From NCBI RefSeq assembly GCF_021653995.1, contig NZ_JAJJOZ010000002.1:310001-374000 (forward strand): DNA of 64,000 nt, given 5' to 3'. Both the position numbers and the translations under genes were made by a program. Each line of letters opens with the position of its first letter. Positions within the stretch are counted from its first letter, which is position 1. Shown here in pieces: positions 8,327 through 17,371 of the stretch. The DNA is from Allopusillimonas lactea. Its GTDB lineage: Bacteria; Pseudomonadota; Gammaproteobacteria; Burkholderiales; Burkholderiaceae_B. Below the pieces are notes generated by a model that had not been told where the DNA came from, did no database searches, and worked only from the letters and a program-made list of their open reading frames with translations.

Positions 8327-10447
8327 GTGGCCAACCCTATCCGATCTTCGCGCGCTATGGCGCTTGCCGCCCTTCCTCTTGCGCTTTCTCTCGTTTTTTC
8401 TGGCATCGCCCAGGCCCAGACGGTGCAAAGCTTGCCTAGTATCCGGGTCAAATCCAGCGGAACAGGCGAGGAAACCTACAATCCGCCTGTCGCCGCCAGC
8501 GCAACCAAGATTGACGCACCCCTGCGCGATATTCCCCAAACCGTGAACGTGGTGCCGCAGGCGGTGATCGAAGACCAGCGGGCATTGTCGCTGCAGGACG
8601 TGCTTAAGAACGTACCGGGGGTAGGGTTTTCGCACGGCGATGGCCAGCGCGATCAAGTGACGATACGCGGCTTTACCGCGATCGCCGACCAGTACGTGGA
8701 TGGCTTTCGCGACGATGCGCTTTACTTCCGCGATCTGTCCAACATCGACCGCGTCGAAGTGATCAAGGGGCCGGCGGCCGTGCTGTACGGCCGCGGCTCT
8801 GCGGGTGGCCTGATCAATCGCATCACCAAGAAGCCTGGCATCGACATCACCGAAGGTGCGGTCAGTTACGGTTCGAACAAGGATCGCCGGGCCGAGTTCG
8901 ATGTGGGCCGCGAGTCGAAAAACGGCAGCGTGGCATGGCGTTTGACCGGTGCGCGGCAAAAGAGCGATAGCTACCGCGACCAACAGTTTCTGGACCGTAC
9001 GGCGATCTCGCCGTCGCTGGAATTCCGCCTCAATGAAGATAGCAAGCTGTTGCTGCAGGCCGATTATCTTGAAGACTCGCGCGTGACGGATTTTGGCGTG
9101 CCGGCCTTCCAGGGGCGGCCCGTGGATGTCGATCCATCCACCTACTACGGCGCCGGCAATGCGCGTGATGCAGATACGTCGACAGCGCGTGTGAAGTCGT
9201 TCACGGCGACCTTCACACACCGCTTCAACGACAACTGGTCTTTGCGCAACGGCCTGCGCTATTACCACTACACCCTGATCCGCGATAACACGCTGCCGCA
9301 AAGCGTCAACGAAGCCCGGCGCACTGTCACGCTAACGCGCTCCAATGTTCGCCGCGCGGAGCACGGCTGGTCCAACCAGACCGAACTGATGCAGAAGGCC
9401 GATTTCGCGGGCATGAAGCATCAGATCCTGTACGGCATGGAAATCGGCCAGCAGAACAAGGATGCGCGCGTGTGGTCCGCCGGTTCTGTGGCCACGGTGT
9501 CGCTGTTCAACCCCGTGCTGCCCAATCAGCCCGCAGGCGTGAGCGGGCGCATGTCGGCCGACAACCTGGGCACGTTCAACACGCTGGCCTTTTACACACA
9601 AGACCTGATCACGCTCAATGACCAGTGGAAGGCACTGGTTGGCTTGCGCCACGACCGTTACGAACAGCAGACCAATGATCGCCTGCCGGGGCGCAATGAC
9701 CTCTCGCGTACCGACACGGCCTGGAGCCCGCGCGCGGGCCTGGTATGGCAGCCAGATGATGCGCAATCGTACTATCTGTCGTGGAGCCGTTCATTCCAGC
9801 CTTCGGGCGAGGCGTTCTCGGTGGCCGCCAACAATGCCGACCTGGGGCCCGAAACCACCACCAACACCGAAGTGGGCGCCAAGTATGACTTCTGGGGCGG
9901 CCGCGCAAGCGCAACCGTGTCGCTGTTCCGGCTGGAGCGCAAAGACATCAAGACCACTGACCCGGCCAACCCCACCCGGCTGGTGCCGATCGGCAAGCAA
10001 CGCACCGATGGCCTGGAGCTGACCTTCTCGGGCGACCTGACCCGGGGTTGGAAAGTGCTGGCCGGCTATGCCTACCTGGATGCCCGCGTCATCGATTCGA
10101 TCGGACGTGATGCCGGGCAGGATATCGAAGGCAAGCGCGCCACGCTGACACCGCGGCACAGTGGCAACCTGTGGTTGACCAAAGATTTTGCAAACGGTTT
10201 TGGCGCGGGCGGCGGCGTGAACCTGATCGGTGCGCGCTTCGCAAACCCAGGCAACACTGTGACGCTGCCGGGCTACATAACTGCCGATATTGCCGGCTGG
10301 TATCGCAACAAAAACGTCGAGGTGCAGCTCAACCTGAACAATGTCTTCGACACCGGCTACTACGTATCGGGCCATGGCACTAGCCCCAACCTGAATCTGC
10401 CTGGCGCGCCGCGCAACGTCATGCTGACGCTGCGCTATCGGATGTAA
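8327..10447 (+). CDS. TonB-dependent siderophore receptor
   Basis: A 706-residue outer-membrane receptor. An N-terminal signal peptide ends near AQA (about residue 31). The plug domain follows, with DAPLRDIPQTVNVVPQ, VTIRGF and the conserved IKGPAAVLYGRGSAGGLINRIT region (shown here as GPAAVLYGRGSAGG). About 22 strands of beta-barrel fill the rest, and the end LTLRYRM is a barrel-type terminus. The plug is closest in style to catecholate siderophore receptors of the Fiu/CirA type, so it probably imports ferric siderophore with TonB-ExbBD energy. I take the GTG at 8327; an internal ATG near residue 11 is possible. No siderophore biosynthesis genes are close. A Fur-like site is upstream. It is convergent with the next gene. 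Confidence 0.9.
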   Translation: MANPIRSSRAMALAALPLALSLVFSGIAQAQTVQSLPSIRVKSSGTGEETYNPPVAASATKIDAPLRDIPQTVNVVPQAVIEDQRALSLQDVLKNVPGVGFSHGDGQRDQVTIRGFTAIADQYVDGFRDDALYFRDLSNIDRVEVIKGPAAVLYGRGSAGGLINRITKKPGIDITEGAVSYGSNKDRRAEFDVGRESKNGSVAWRLTGARQKSDSYRDQQFLDRTAISPSLEFRLNEDSKLLLQADYLEDSRVTDFGVPAFQGRPVDVDPSTYYGAGNARDADTSTARVKSFTATFTHRFNDNWSLRNGLRYYHYTLIRDNTLPQSVNEARRTVTLTRSNVRRAEHGWSNQTELMQKADFAGMKHQILYGMEIGQQNKDARVWSAGSVATVSLFNPVLPNQPAGVSGRMSADNLGTFNTLAFYTQDLITLNDQWKALVGLRHDRYEQQTNDRLPGRNDLSRTDTAWSPRAGLVWQPDDAQSYYLSWSRSFQPSGEAFSVAANNADLGPETTTNTEVGAKYDFWGGRASATVSLFRLERKDIKTTDPANPTRLVPIGKQRTDGLELTFSGDLTRGWKVLAGYAYLDARVIDSIGRDAGQDIEGKRATLTPRHSGNLWLTKDFANGFGAGGGVNLIGARFANPGNTVTLPGYITADIAGWYRNKNVEVQLNLNNVFDTGYYVSGHGTSPNLNLPGAPRNVMLTLRYRM

Positions 10448-10461
10448 GGGGTAAGCGCGGC

Positions 10462-11490
10462 TTACCTGGAAACATCGCCAGTTCTATCGAAGGGCGCGTA
10501 TTCGATAGGCACCCACGCATAGCCCTGCTGCTCTTTGCGTAAATGGCCCAGGCCTGGAAAGGGCAGGTGGGCGCCCGCCACCATCCAGCCTTGCGACGCG
10601 GCTTCCCTGAAGACCCGCGTGCGCGTGGTGATGGCGCTGGCCTGATTGGTGTCGAACTCTATCGATACCTCGGGGTGTCGAAACTGTACCGCATGCGCGT
10701 GCACAATGTCGCCCCAGATCAGCAGGGTCGCACCTTCCGATTGCAGCAGGTACGAGGTGTGACCCGGTGTGTGGCCATGTGTGGCCACGGCGTTCAGCCC
10801 TGGCACAACTTCGCCGCCGTCGAAGGTCTTGAATTTGCCCGCATCCACATAGGGTGCCACCGCTTTGCGCGCCATGTCGAAATACACGCGGGCGTCTTGC
10901 GGCGCGGCGGCAGCCACTTCAGGGCTCAACCAGTAGTCGCTGTCCGCGTTTGGCGCCCACATCGTGGCGTTGGGGTAGGCCGCAGCGCCGTCAGCGTTGA
11001 TGGCGCCGCACACGTGATCGGGATGCAGGTGTGTCAGCACCACGTCGCTGATATCGCTAGGTTGGTATCCCGCAGCCTGGATGTTCTCGCCGATATGCCC
11101 AAGTGTGGCGCCAAGGCAGGACGAGGCGCCGGTATCGATCAGGATCAGCCTGTTACCTGTTTGCACGAGGTAACCATTGACGGCGGTTTGCACGCCGCCG
11201 TCATCCCGGCGCTGGAACATGCGTGCGATCAGCGTCTGGATGTCTTTCGTCTGTAAGCCATGCAGCATGGCCGGATTGACGCCAATGTAGCCATCATAAA
11301 GCGCGGTGACTGTAACGGCGCCGACTTGTTGCCGGTAGTAGCCGGGTACCTGCGTGGCGTGCGGCGCGCCGACTGACGTGGGTGCGGCGGGCGGGGTGGC
11401 TGCGGTGGCCAGAGGGGCGGTGGTACAGGCAATGCCCAGTGCGGCATGCGGCAGGATGGAGCGCAGTATGCGGCGCAGGGATGACATCAT
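10462..11490 (-). CDS. exported metallo-beta-lactamase-fold hydrolase
   Basis: A 342-residue MBL-fold protein with a signal peptide (Arg-rich start, hydrophobic core, cleavage near TAATPP). The metal-binding motif THLHPDHVCG is intact (HxHxDH), followed by further His ligands in THGHTPGHTSY and the WGDIVHAHAVQF segment. MBL-fold proteins of this subgroup include quorum-quenching lactonases and other esterases; the exact substrate is not deducible. The signal peptide places it in the periplasm. It is transcribed convergently with the siderophore receptor, only about 14 bp apart, with no operon partner. Confidence 0.85.
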   Translation of the reverse strand: MMSSLRRILRSILPHAALGIACTTAPLATAATPPAAPTSVGAPHATQVPGYYRQQVGAVTVTALYDGYIGVNPAMLHGLQTKDIQTLIARMFQRRDDGGVQTAVNGYLVQTGNRLILIDTGASSCLGATLGHIGENIQAAGYQPSDISDVVLTHLHPDHVCGAINADGAAAYPNATMWAPNADSDYWLSPEVAAAAPQDARVYFDMARKAVAPYVDAGKFKTFDGGEVVPGLNAVATHGHTPGHTSYLLQSEGATLLIWGDIVHAHAVQFRHPEVSIEFDTNQASAITTRTRVFREAASQGWMVAGAHLPFPGLGHLRKEQQGYAWVPIEYAPFDRTGDVSR

Positions 11491-11694
11491 GGCGGTCTCC
11501 GGGGGATAGTGAACGCGAACACTGTATCAGGGGCTGCCGCATCATGGGAACCATTGCCGCACGAATCAGCCCTGGGCAGGGGTGGTTGCGCGGCGCGCTC
11601 ATACCTGCATGAGAGGCCAGGCGCGAACCATGCCCGCAGGGGGATGAGCAGTCGCTGCCGGTTGGGTGATCGTGGTGTGGGCGCCTTTCATATA

Positions 11695-11714
11695 TACTGT
11701 TTATTTGATCAGTA
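11695..11714 (+). promoter_or_regulatory. LexA (SOS) box upstream of the radical SAM gene
   Basis: TACTG, ten bases, CAGTA: a complete match to the ten invariant outer positions of the classical LexA operator, with an AT-rich core. It is centred about 23 bp ahead of the ATG at 11728. A TATA-rich stretch (11691-11696) adjoins it. The placement would let LexA block transcription of the radical SAM gene. Confidence 0.75.
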
Positions 11715-11727
11715 TTTGGTGGCCATT

Positions 11728-12807
11728 ATGAACCTGGCGCCGCTCAAGGGCCGAGGCAGCCTCAGTAATCGGTCCTCGCGATTCGACACCCATACCCGCG
11801 AAGCCGTGGACGACGGCTGGCCCGTTGAACCCGACGACAGCAGCGGCGCGCCGGGCCGTCCGCCCACTACGGTCACCAGCGAACTGGCGCGCGGCATCAT
11901 CTCGCACAACGACTCCCCCGATATCCCCTTCGATCAGTCGGTCAACGTCTATCGGGGCTGCGAGCACGGCTGCATTTATTGTTATGCACGGCCCAGCCAC
12001 GCCTATCTGAATCTTTCGCCGGGGCTGGATTTCGAAACCAAGTTGTTCGCCAAAACCAATGCGGCCCAGGTTCTGCGCGCATCGCTCTCCCGGCCCGCCT
12101 ACCAGCCGCAGGTGATTGCCATGGGCACCAATACCGACCCATACCAACCCATCGAGCGGCGCTTGCGCCTGACGGCTGAGGTGCTCGATGTGCTCGAGGC
12201 TTTCGGTCATCCATTCACCATCACCACCAAATCGGCCGCAGTGACACGCGATCTTGATTTGCTTGCGCGGATGGCGCGGCGCAGGCTAGTACGTGTGTTC
12301 ATGTCCATTGGCACGCTGGACAGGCATATCGCCCGTACCCTCGAGCCGCGCGCCAGTACGCCCATGGCGCGCATGGAGGCCGTGCGCGCCCTGAGTCAGG
12401 CGGGTGTGCCCACGGGGGTGTTGGTCTCGCCCCTCATCCCCGCCTTGAGCGACCACGATCTCGAAACTATTGTCTCGCTGGCTGGGCAGGCGGGGGCGCT
12501 TGATGCGCATTACACCGTGCTGCGGCTGCCGCGCGAAGTGGCCGGCCTGTTCGAAGAGTGGCTGCAGGCGCACTATCCACTCAAAGCAGCGCACGTCATG
12601 AACCTCTTGCGCGAGATGCGGGGAGGCAAAGTCTACGATGCCAACTTTGCTACACGCATGCGCGGCACGGGCATTTACGCCGACCTGCTGCGTCAGCGTT
12701 TTCGCCGCGCCTGCGCCCGCGCGGGGCTGAACGAGCGCCGCATTGATCTCGACCTCAGCCAGTTCCATCGCCCGGCGCCCGCCAGCCCCCAGCTGGATTT
12801 GTTCTGA
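11728..12807 (+). CDS. PA0069-family radical SAM protein
   Basis: A 359-residue radical SAM enzyme of the PA0069/SplB-like group. The cluster motif is CEHGCIYCYARP (CX3CX2C), following the conserved N-terminal SVNVYRG. SAM-binding landmarks are MGTNTDPYQPIE and ITTKSAAVTRDLDLL. The family is related to spore photoproduct lyase and is thought to act on nucleic acid damage, but its reaction is not established. I chose ATG 11728, which removes an upstream extension lying in the regulatory region. A LexA box directly ahead supports a DNA damage role. From memory, Pseudomonas aeruginosa PA0069 is also a LexA-regulon member. Confidence 0.9.
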   Translation: MNLAPLKGRGSLSNRSSRFDTHTREAVDDGWPVEPDDSSGAPGRPPTTVTSELARGIISHNDSPDIPFDQSVNVYRGCEHGCIYCYARPSHAYLNLSPGLDFETKLFAKTNAAQVLRASLSRPAYQPQVIAMGTNTDPYQPIERRLRLTAEVLDVLEAFGHPFTITTKSAAVTRDLDLLARMARRRLVRVFMSIGTLDRHIARTLEPRASTPMARMEAVRALSQAGVPTGVLVSPLIPALSDHDLETIVSLAGQAGALDAHYTVLRLPREVAGLFEEWLQAHYPLKAAHVMNLLREMRGGKVYDANFATRMRGTGIYADLLRQRFRRACARAGLNERRIDLDLSQFHRPAPASPQLDLF

Positions 12808-12877
12808 TTGTGCAGGCGCGGCTGCGTCGGCGTGGCGCCCTGCCCGGGCAGCAGCATAGGTTTCCCCTATTAGCGCC

Positions 12878-12925
12878 ATGAAGATTAATCATTATCCTGT
12901 ATTATTGGTAATAGCTATCATTTAC
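12878..12925 (+). promoter_or_regulatory. two Fur-box-like sequences in an AT-rich promoter region
   Basis: 12878-12896 ends in AATCATTATC, the full right half of the Fur consensus (13 of 19 overall by my count). 12907-12925 (GGTAATAGCTATCATTTAC) matches about 12 of 19. Both lie upstream of the DUF2061 gene in a markedly AT-rich stretch between GC-rich genes. Confidence 0.35.
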
Positions 12926-12953
12926 TTATAGCTAATAAAGACCGGATATTGTC

Positions 12954-13172
12954 ATGATGCTACTCGCCCAGAAAACCAGCCAGGTCGCCCTTCATATGTC
13001 GGTCGCGTTCGTCGTCATGTATGTGTTCACCGGCTCGATGGCCATGGGCGGCGTGGCAGCCGTGGTTGAGCCTGTCTGCAATGTATTGCTGCTGCCCTTG
13101 CATGATCGACTCTGGGGCAGGGTGCGCGCGCGCTACAAGCACAGCGCCTATACTACCCCTGCTGTCGGGTGA
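12954..13172 (+). CDS. DUF2061-type small membrane protein
   Basis: A 72-residue protein with two predicted membrane segments (about 12-28 and 33-50) and the DUF2061-like pattern TGS...GG...VEP..N..L...HDRLW. Function of this family is unknown. The ATG at 12954 lacks a strong ribosome-binding site; the second Met codon directly follows. The upstream region is AT-rich with Fur-like sequences, raising the possibility of iron control. The next gene (YkgJ type) follows after 43 bp and may be co-transcribed. Confidence 0.7.
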   Translation: MMLLAQKTSQVALHMSVAFVVMYVFTGSMAMGGVAAVVEPVCNVLLLPLHDRLWGRVRARYKHSAYTTPAVG

Positions 13173-13215
13173 TCACTTTGGGCATCCTGTTGGTGCTCAC
13201 GTCCTACCACGCCTT

Positions 13216-13494
13216 ATGAACTGCCGCCCTAACTGCGCCGCGTGCTGCATTGCGCCGTCGATATCCAGCCCCATCCCCGGCATGCCCCAGGGCAAGCCGG
13301 CCGGGGTTCGCTGCGTGCAGCTCGACGAGGCCAACCGGTGCCGGCTGTTCGGCAGCCCTTTACGGCCCGCCGTTTGTGGCTCGCTGCAGCCTGCGCTCGA
13401 GATGTGCGGCAGCAGCACCGAACATGCCTTGCGGTGGCTGGGATGGATGGAGGCGCAAACGTCGCCCGTCGCGCCGTCGAATCAGGCAGCGTAG
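13216..13494 (+). CDS. YkgJ-family cysteine cluster protein
   Basis: A 92-residue protein starting MNCRPNCAACC, with further cysteines in VRCVQL, NRCRLFG and AVCGSLQP, and the family signature CIAPSISSPIPGMPQGKPAG. The spaced cysteines suggest a metal (zinc or iron-sulfur) site; this family (Pfam YkgJ/UPF0153) has no settled function. ATG 13216 is used because family members start right at this Met-Asn-Cys. It follows the DUF2061 gene closely. Confidence 0.8.
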   Translation: MNCRPNCAACCIAPSISSPIPGMPQGKPAGVRCVQLDEANRCRLFGSPLRPAVCGSLQPALEMCGSSTEHALRWLGWMEAQTSPVAPSNQAA

Positions 13495-13691
13495 GCCGTC
13501 CGGCAATAGCTGGCAGCGAGAGGCGCGTGTTTCCGAACGCGCTGCGCGCTTCGATTCTTCAACGCAAACGCGTTATCCTTGCCGGTATGGCGTCGGTCGA
13601 GGGCCTTGTCACGGGCTGTCAGGCCAGCGATTGTTATTGATCGTCCGGCCTGCCCGGCCATCTGCCGTTCTTTATCTCAAGGAGCTGCATC

Positions 13692-14591
13692 ATGATTGAA
13701 ATCGTCATCGATACCCGTAAGCATGATCTGGGCGGCGGGTTTGAGGTGGGGCGGGTGTTGCCGTTCCGGCAGCGGCGCATGGTGGGGCCGTTCATCTTCT
13801 TTGACCGCATGGGGCCACAAGCCCTCGCAGGGCCGGTGCCGGGCAAGCTTGACGTGCGGCCGCATCCGCATATTGGGCTGTCGACAGTCACCTATCTTTT
13901 TTCGGGCAGCATGACGCACCGCGACAGCCTGGGTGTAGAGCAAGTCATAGAACCGGGGGCGCTCAATTGGATGACGGCCGGTGCGGGTATCAGCCATTCC
14001 GAGCGCTTCGATCCGATGCGCGAGCAAGGCGGGCAGTTTGACGGCATACAGGCCTGGGTAGCCGTGCCTGAAACACATGAAGAAGACGCGGCGGCGTTCG
14101 ATCATTATGGGGCGGGCGAACTTCCCATCCTGGAAGAAGACGGCTTGCGTATGCGGCTGATCGCGGGCAACGCCTTCGGGGTGGCCAGTCCGGCCAAAGT
14201 GCATTCGCCATTGTTTTATCTAGATGCGGAAGTGGCGGCGGGCGCGCGCGTGGCCTTGCCCGACGGGCATGCGGAGCGTGCGGTGTATGTGGCCCAGGGC
14301 GGGATCGAGGTAGCAGGGCAGCGTTATCTGCCTGGACAGATGGTCGTATTTGGCCCGGGTGATGTTCCCTGTATCAAGGCGGTGCAGGCATCGCGCCTGA
14401 TGCTGCTGGGTGGCGAGCCGCTGGGCCCGCGCCATATCTGGTGGAATTTCGTGTCCTCGCGCAAGGAGCGCATCGAGCAGGCCAAAGCCGACTGGCAGGC
14501 GGGGCGAATTGCGCTGCCCCCCATGGACAATAAAGAGTTCATCCCCTTGCCCGACACCCCGTCCGCCCACCCCAAAAATGCGGTGGCATAA
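13692..14591 (+). CDS. pirin family protein
   Basis: A 299-residue bicupin of the pirin family, cytoplasmic. The conserved N-terminal cupin is evident: GPFIFFDRMGP, PHPHIGLSTVTY with the iron-binding His pair, and the HRDSLG and TAGAGISHSER motifs with further ligands. A second, degenerate cupin follows at the C-terminus. Bacterial pirins include quercetin-dioxygenase-like enzymes and regulators of central metabolism; the role here is unspecified. AAGGAG lies nine bases before the ATG at 13692. It is followed after 65 bp by carbonic anhydrase on the same strand. Confidence 0.9.
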   Translation: MIEIVIDTRKHDLGGGFEVGRVLPFRQRRMVGPFIFFDRMGPQALAGPVPGKLDVRPHPHIGLSTVTYLFSGSMTHRDSLGVEQVIEPGALNWMTAGAGISHSERFDPMREQGGQFDGIQAWVAVPETHEEDAAAFDHYGAGELPILEEDGLRMRLIAGNAFGVASPAKVHSPLFYLDAEVAAGARVALPDGHAERAVYVAQGGIEVAGQRYLPGQMVVFGPGDVPCIKAVQASRLMLLGGEPLGPRHIWWNFVSSRKERIEQAKADWQAGRIALPPMDNKEFIPLPDTPSAHPKNAVA

Positions 14592-14656
14592 CACACTGTT
14601 TTAGGCCCGAAGCGTGGATTGGCATAAAATAAATTACTTCAACTCAGAGAGAATCC

Positions 14657-15298
14657 ATGTTTCCGCAACGACTTACCGAAGGCTATCAATCATTTCTTGA
14701 AGGACGTCTGGCACAGGAGCGTGAGCGATACGAAGAGTTGGCGGAAAAGGGGCAGCACCCCGAAATCATGATCATCGGCTGCGGCGATTCACGCGTTGCG
14801 CCGGAAACGATTTTTGATGCCGGCCCGGGCGAAATGTTCGTCATCCGCAATATCGCCAACATCGTTCCACCCTGTGAAGCAGACGTTGTTGAATCCTTCC
14901 ACGGCACCAGTGCGGCTATCGAATTCGGCGTCAACGCGTTGCAAGTCAAGCATATCGTTGTTATGGGCCATGCCAGTTGCGGAGGGGTGCGAGCATTTGC
15001 CGATAAGGCGCCGCCGCTGTCCAAGCGCGACTTTATCGGCAAGTGGATGTCGCAGATCGCGCCGGTAGCCGAAAAGCTCGGCCCACCCACAGGCGATCGC
15101 CAAGCCTGGATACAGCAGCTGGAATGGGCAGTGGTGGAGCACAGCCTGAGCAACCTGCTTACTTTTCCCGCCGTGCGTGAGCGTGTCGATGCCGGCTTGC
15201 TGGAATTGCACGGTGCATACTTTGGTGTGGCCACGGGGGTGCTGTTCTTGCGCAACCGCAGAACGGGCCGCTTCGAGCCGTATACCGAAACCAAGTAA
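14657..15298 (+). CDS. beta-class carbonic anhydrase
   Basis: A 213-residue zinc enzyme that interconverts CO2 and bicarbonate in the cytoplasm. The zinc ligands and catalytic dyad are in CGDSR (Cys, Asp-Arg) and GHASCGG (His and Cys). Length and motif order are normal for the beta class. AGAGAGA precedes the ATG at 14657. It lies behind the pirin gene and converges on selC, whose encoded 3' CCA ends only about 20 bp beyond the stop codon. No neighbour suggests a special role. Confidence 0.93.
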   Translation: MFPQRLTEGYQSFLEGRLAQERERYEELAEKGQHPEIMIIGCGDSRVAPETIFDAGPGEMFVIRNIANIVPPCEADVVESFHGTSAAIEFGVNALQVKHIVVMGHASCGGVRAFADKAPPLSKRDFIGKWMSQIAPVAEKLGPPTGDRQAWIQQLEWAVVEHSLSNLLTFPAVRERVDAGLLELHGAYFGVATGVLFLRNRRTGRFEPYTETK

Positions 15299-15318
15299 TC
15301 TACTGCGCGAAAGCGTGA

Positions 15319-15414
15319 TGGCGGAAGGCAACAGGAGTCGAACCTGCCCGGGAGCGTCTGACGCCCCCAACCGGGTTTGAAGCCCGGCCGTGTCACCGGA
15401 CACGCCTGCCTTCC
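15319..15414 (-). tRNA. selC: tRNA-Sec (anticodon TCA)
   Basis: The unusual long tRNA for selenocysteine, 96 nt including discriminator G and an encoded CCA (15319-15321 region). On the minus strand the acceptor arms GGAAGGCA and TGCCTTCC pair over eight base pairs. The D-arm region is GTGTCCGGTGACAC, the anticodon loop CTTCAAA contains TCA, a long variable arm follows (GGGGGCGTCAGACGCTCCC), and the T arm carries GGTTCGACTCC. This closely resembles the E. coli selC layout. It lies directly downstream of selB on the same strand, completing the Sec module. Confidence 0.95.
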
Positions 15415-15448
15415 AGGGCGCCGCAGCTGTGCTGATCGCGGCGCCCGC

Positions 15449-17371
15449 CTATGATAGCCGCTGCCAGAATGCTGCGCTATCCGATCTTGGCACATGCTGG
15501 TCGCGCAGACGTCGCGTATAACCTGCGCGGTCAAAGAATTCCAGTATTTGCACGGCACGCTTGCGGCCGATGCCAGCGGCATCGCGAAACGCCGCCGCGT
15601 TGATGCCTTGCGAACCGTGCTGGGCCACCATTGCCGTCAGCGCTTCGATATGGTCGCGATGGTAGAACAGGTCATGCGTTATCTGGAATAGCTCGCCGCG
15701 GCGCACGAGCTTGCGTAAAACCATGCGCACCAATTCCTCGGGCGCGTCCAAGGCCTGTGCGTGGTCGCGCACCCAGGGCGGATCATAGGCGCCAGCCAGC
15801 GCGCGGGGCAGCAAACGCTGTGCGAGTGCGTCTTCGTCCGCCGACAGTGTGGCCGCATGGGCGGGATGATGCAGCCACGCGCCGCTGCGCCGCATTCGGC
15901 CTGTTTGGATCAGATCGTCGCGCAATGCCTGCCAATGTGCCTCGGGCAAGGCGGGCCATGCCATGCGGCGCAGCCTGCCGGTATCCAGGCCGGGCTCGTC
16001 GGGATGGCGCGCATGAAAAGCCTGCAGGACGCCGATGGTGTGCGCCGCCAGCGCTTCCCAGTGCGCATCCAGCACGAGCAGGCGGCCGCCGGCGCCTTGC
16101 AGCGGGATCCAGCGCGCGTTCGGGGGCGCGGCGATGCTGCTTGCGGGCCGTCCGGTCAGGCGCATCAGGCTGCGGGCATCCAGCCCCTGCGGCGCATGCT
16201 CAAGGAGCTGCGCCAGATCGCCGTCGCCTTTCATTGCCGCCACAGCAGCCAGCCATGCCAAGCGCTGCGGCGCGCGGCGCTTGCGGTCGGGGGCGTTGGG
16301 ATCGAGCACCATGCCGCCGCCTATAGTGCGATTGGCCCGTGTGCTGCGCACAATAAAACGGTCACCAGGCAGCGCGCATACGGGCGCGTCGAACACCAAT
16401 TGCACCCAGCCTGACTCGCCCGCCGCCAGCGCATCGGGCCCAAGCGGTACGGCATGGGCTGGGTAATGCGCCGCGCCCAGGTGCACATGCACGGGTGCCC
16501 AAGCGCGCAGGGCGGGATCGTCGCCCGGCAGCAGCGTCAAGTGCACGTCGATGTTGCGCCCTGGAACAAAGGTGTCGGAGTGCGCAATCCAGTCGCCGCG
16601 CGCAATGTCATCTTTATCTATGCCAACGAGATTCAGCGCGCAACGCTGACCGGCCCGCCCTGTGGTGGCGGACTGGTTCTGCGTATGCAGGCTGCGCACG
16701 CGGACAGGACGGCCTGAAGGAAACAGCCGTAGATCGGCGGCCGCGTCGTCCACCCGTATGCGGCCGGTGTGCACCGTGCCGGTGACGATGGTGCCGTGGC
16801 CCTTGAGTGTGAACGCCCGATCGATCGCCAGACGGAAGGGGCCGTCGTCGTGACGTACGGTTGCCAGTGCCGCAGCGCTGAACAGATGATCGCGCAGGGC
16901 GCCCACGCCCGGCATATACGGGCTTGCGGCGTCTGTGGGGAATACCGGCGCGCCCTCCAGGAACGTACCGCGCGTCAGGCCGGCCAAGTGCGTTCGCACG
17001 CTTGCCAAGGTGCCCGCATCGACACGGTCGGCCTTAGTGAGGGCCACAGCGCCGCGCTGTACGGCCAGCAATTGCAGGATGGCCAAGTGTTCCTGTGTCT
17101 GCGGCATGACGCCGTCGTCGGCGGCCACGACCAGCAGCCCGAAATCAATGCCGGTGGCGCCGGCAGCCATCGTGTGCACCAGGCGTTCATGGCCCGGCAC
17201 GTCGATAAAGCCCAGGGTGTCGCCGTTGGGCAGAGGTAGATAGGCATAGCCCAGTTCGATGGAGATGCCGCGTGCTTTCTCTTCTTTCAGCCTATCGGTG
17301 TCTACACCCGTCAGGGCGCGCACCAGCGTCGTCTTGCCGTGATCAATATGGCCGGCCGTGCCTACGATCAT
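15449..17371 (-). CDS. selB: selenocysteine-specific elongation factor SelB
   Basis: A 640-residue translation GTPase that delivers Sec-tRNA to the ribosome at UGA codons followed by a SECIS hairpin. The G domain is at the N-terminus: GHIDHGKT (G1, 7-14) and DVPGHE (G3). EF-Tu-like beta-barrel domains follow, then C-terminal winged-helix repeats that bind the SECIS RNA (ending region QILEFFDRAGYTRR). ATG 17371 is chosen because it begins the family N-terminus MIVGTAGHIDHGK and overlaps the selA stop by four bases (ATGA), so selA and selB are translationally coupled. The target, fdhA, is encoded upstream on the same strand. Confidence 0.95.
   Translation of the reverse strand: MIVGTAGHIDHGKTTLVRALTGVDTDRLKEEKARGISIELGYAYLPLPNGDTLGFIDVPGHERLVHTMAAGATGIDFGLLVVAADDGVMPQTQEHLAILQLLAVQRGAVALTKADRVDAGTLASVRTHLAGLTRGTFLEGAPVFPTDAASPYMPGVGALRDHLFSAAALATVRHDDGPFRLAIDRAFTLKGHGTIVTGTVHTGRIRVDDAAADLRLFPSGRPVRVRSLHTQNQSATTGRAGQRCALNLVGIDKDDIARGDWIAHSDTFVPGRNIDVHLTLLPGDDPALRAWAPVHVHLGAAHYPAHAVPLGPDALAAGESGWVQLVFDAPVCALPGDRFIVRSTRANRTIGGGMVLDPNAPDRKRRAPQRLAWLAAVAAMKGDGDLAQLLEHAPQGLDARSLMRLTGRPASSIAAPPNARWIPLQGAGGRLLVLDAHWEALAAHTIGVLQAFHARHPDEPGLDTGRLRRMAWPALPEAHWQALRDDLIQTGRMRRSGAWLHHPAHAATLSADEDALAQRLLPRALAGAYDPPWVRDHAQALDAPEELVRMVLRKLVRRGELFQITHDLFYHRDHIEALTAMVAQHGSQGINAAAFRDAAGIGRKRAVQILEFFDRAGYTRRLRDQHVPRSDSAAFWQRLS

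Noticed and set aside
15301..15420. Reading the long tRNA-like sequence as tRNA-Ser or tRNA-Leu
   Set aside because: Eight-base-pair acceptor stem, TCA anticodon and position next to selB identify tRNA-Sec.
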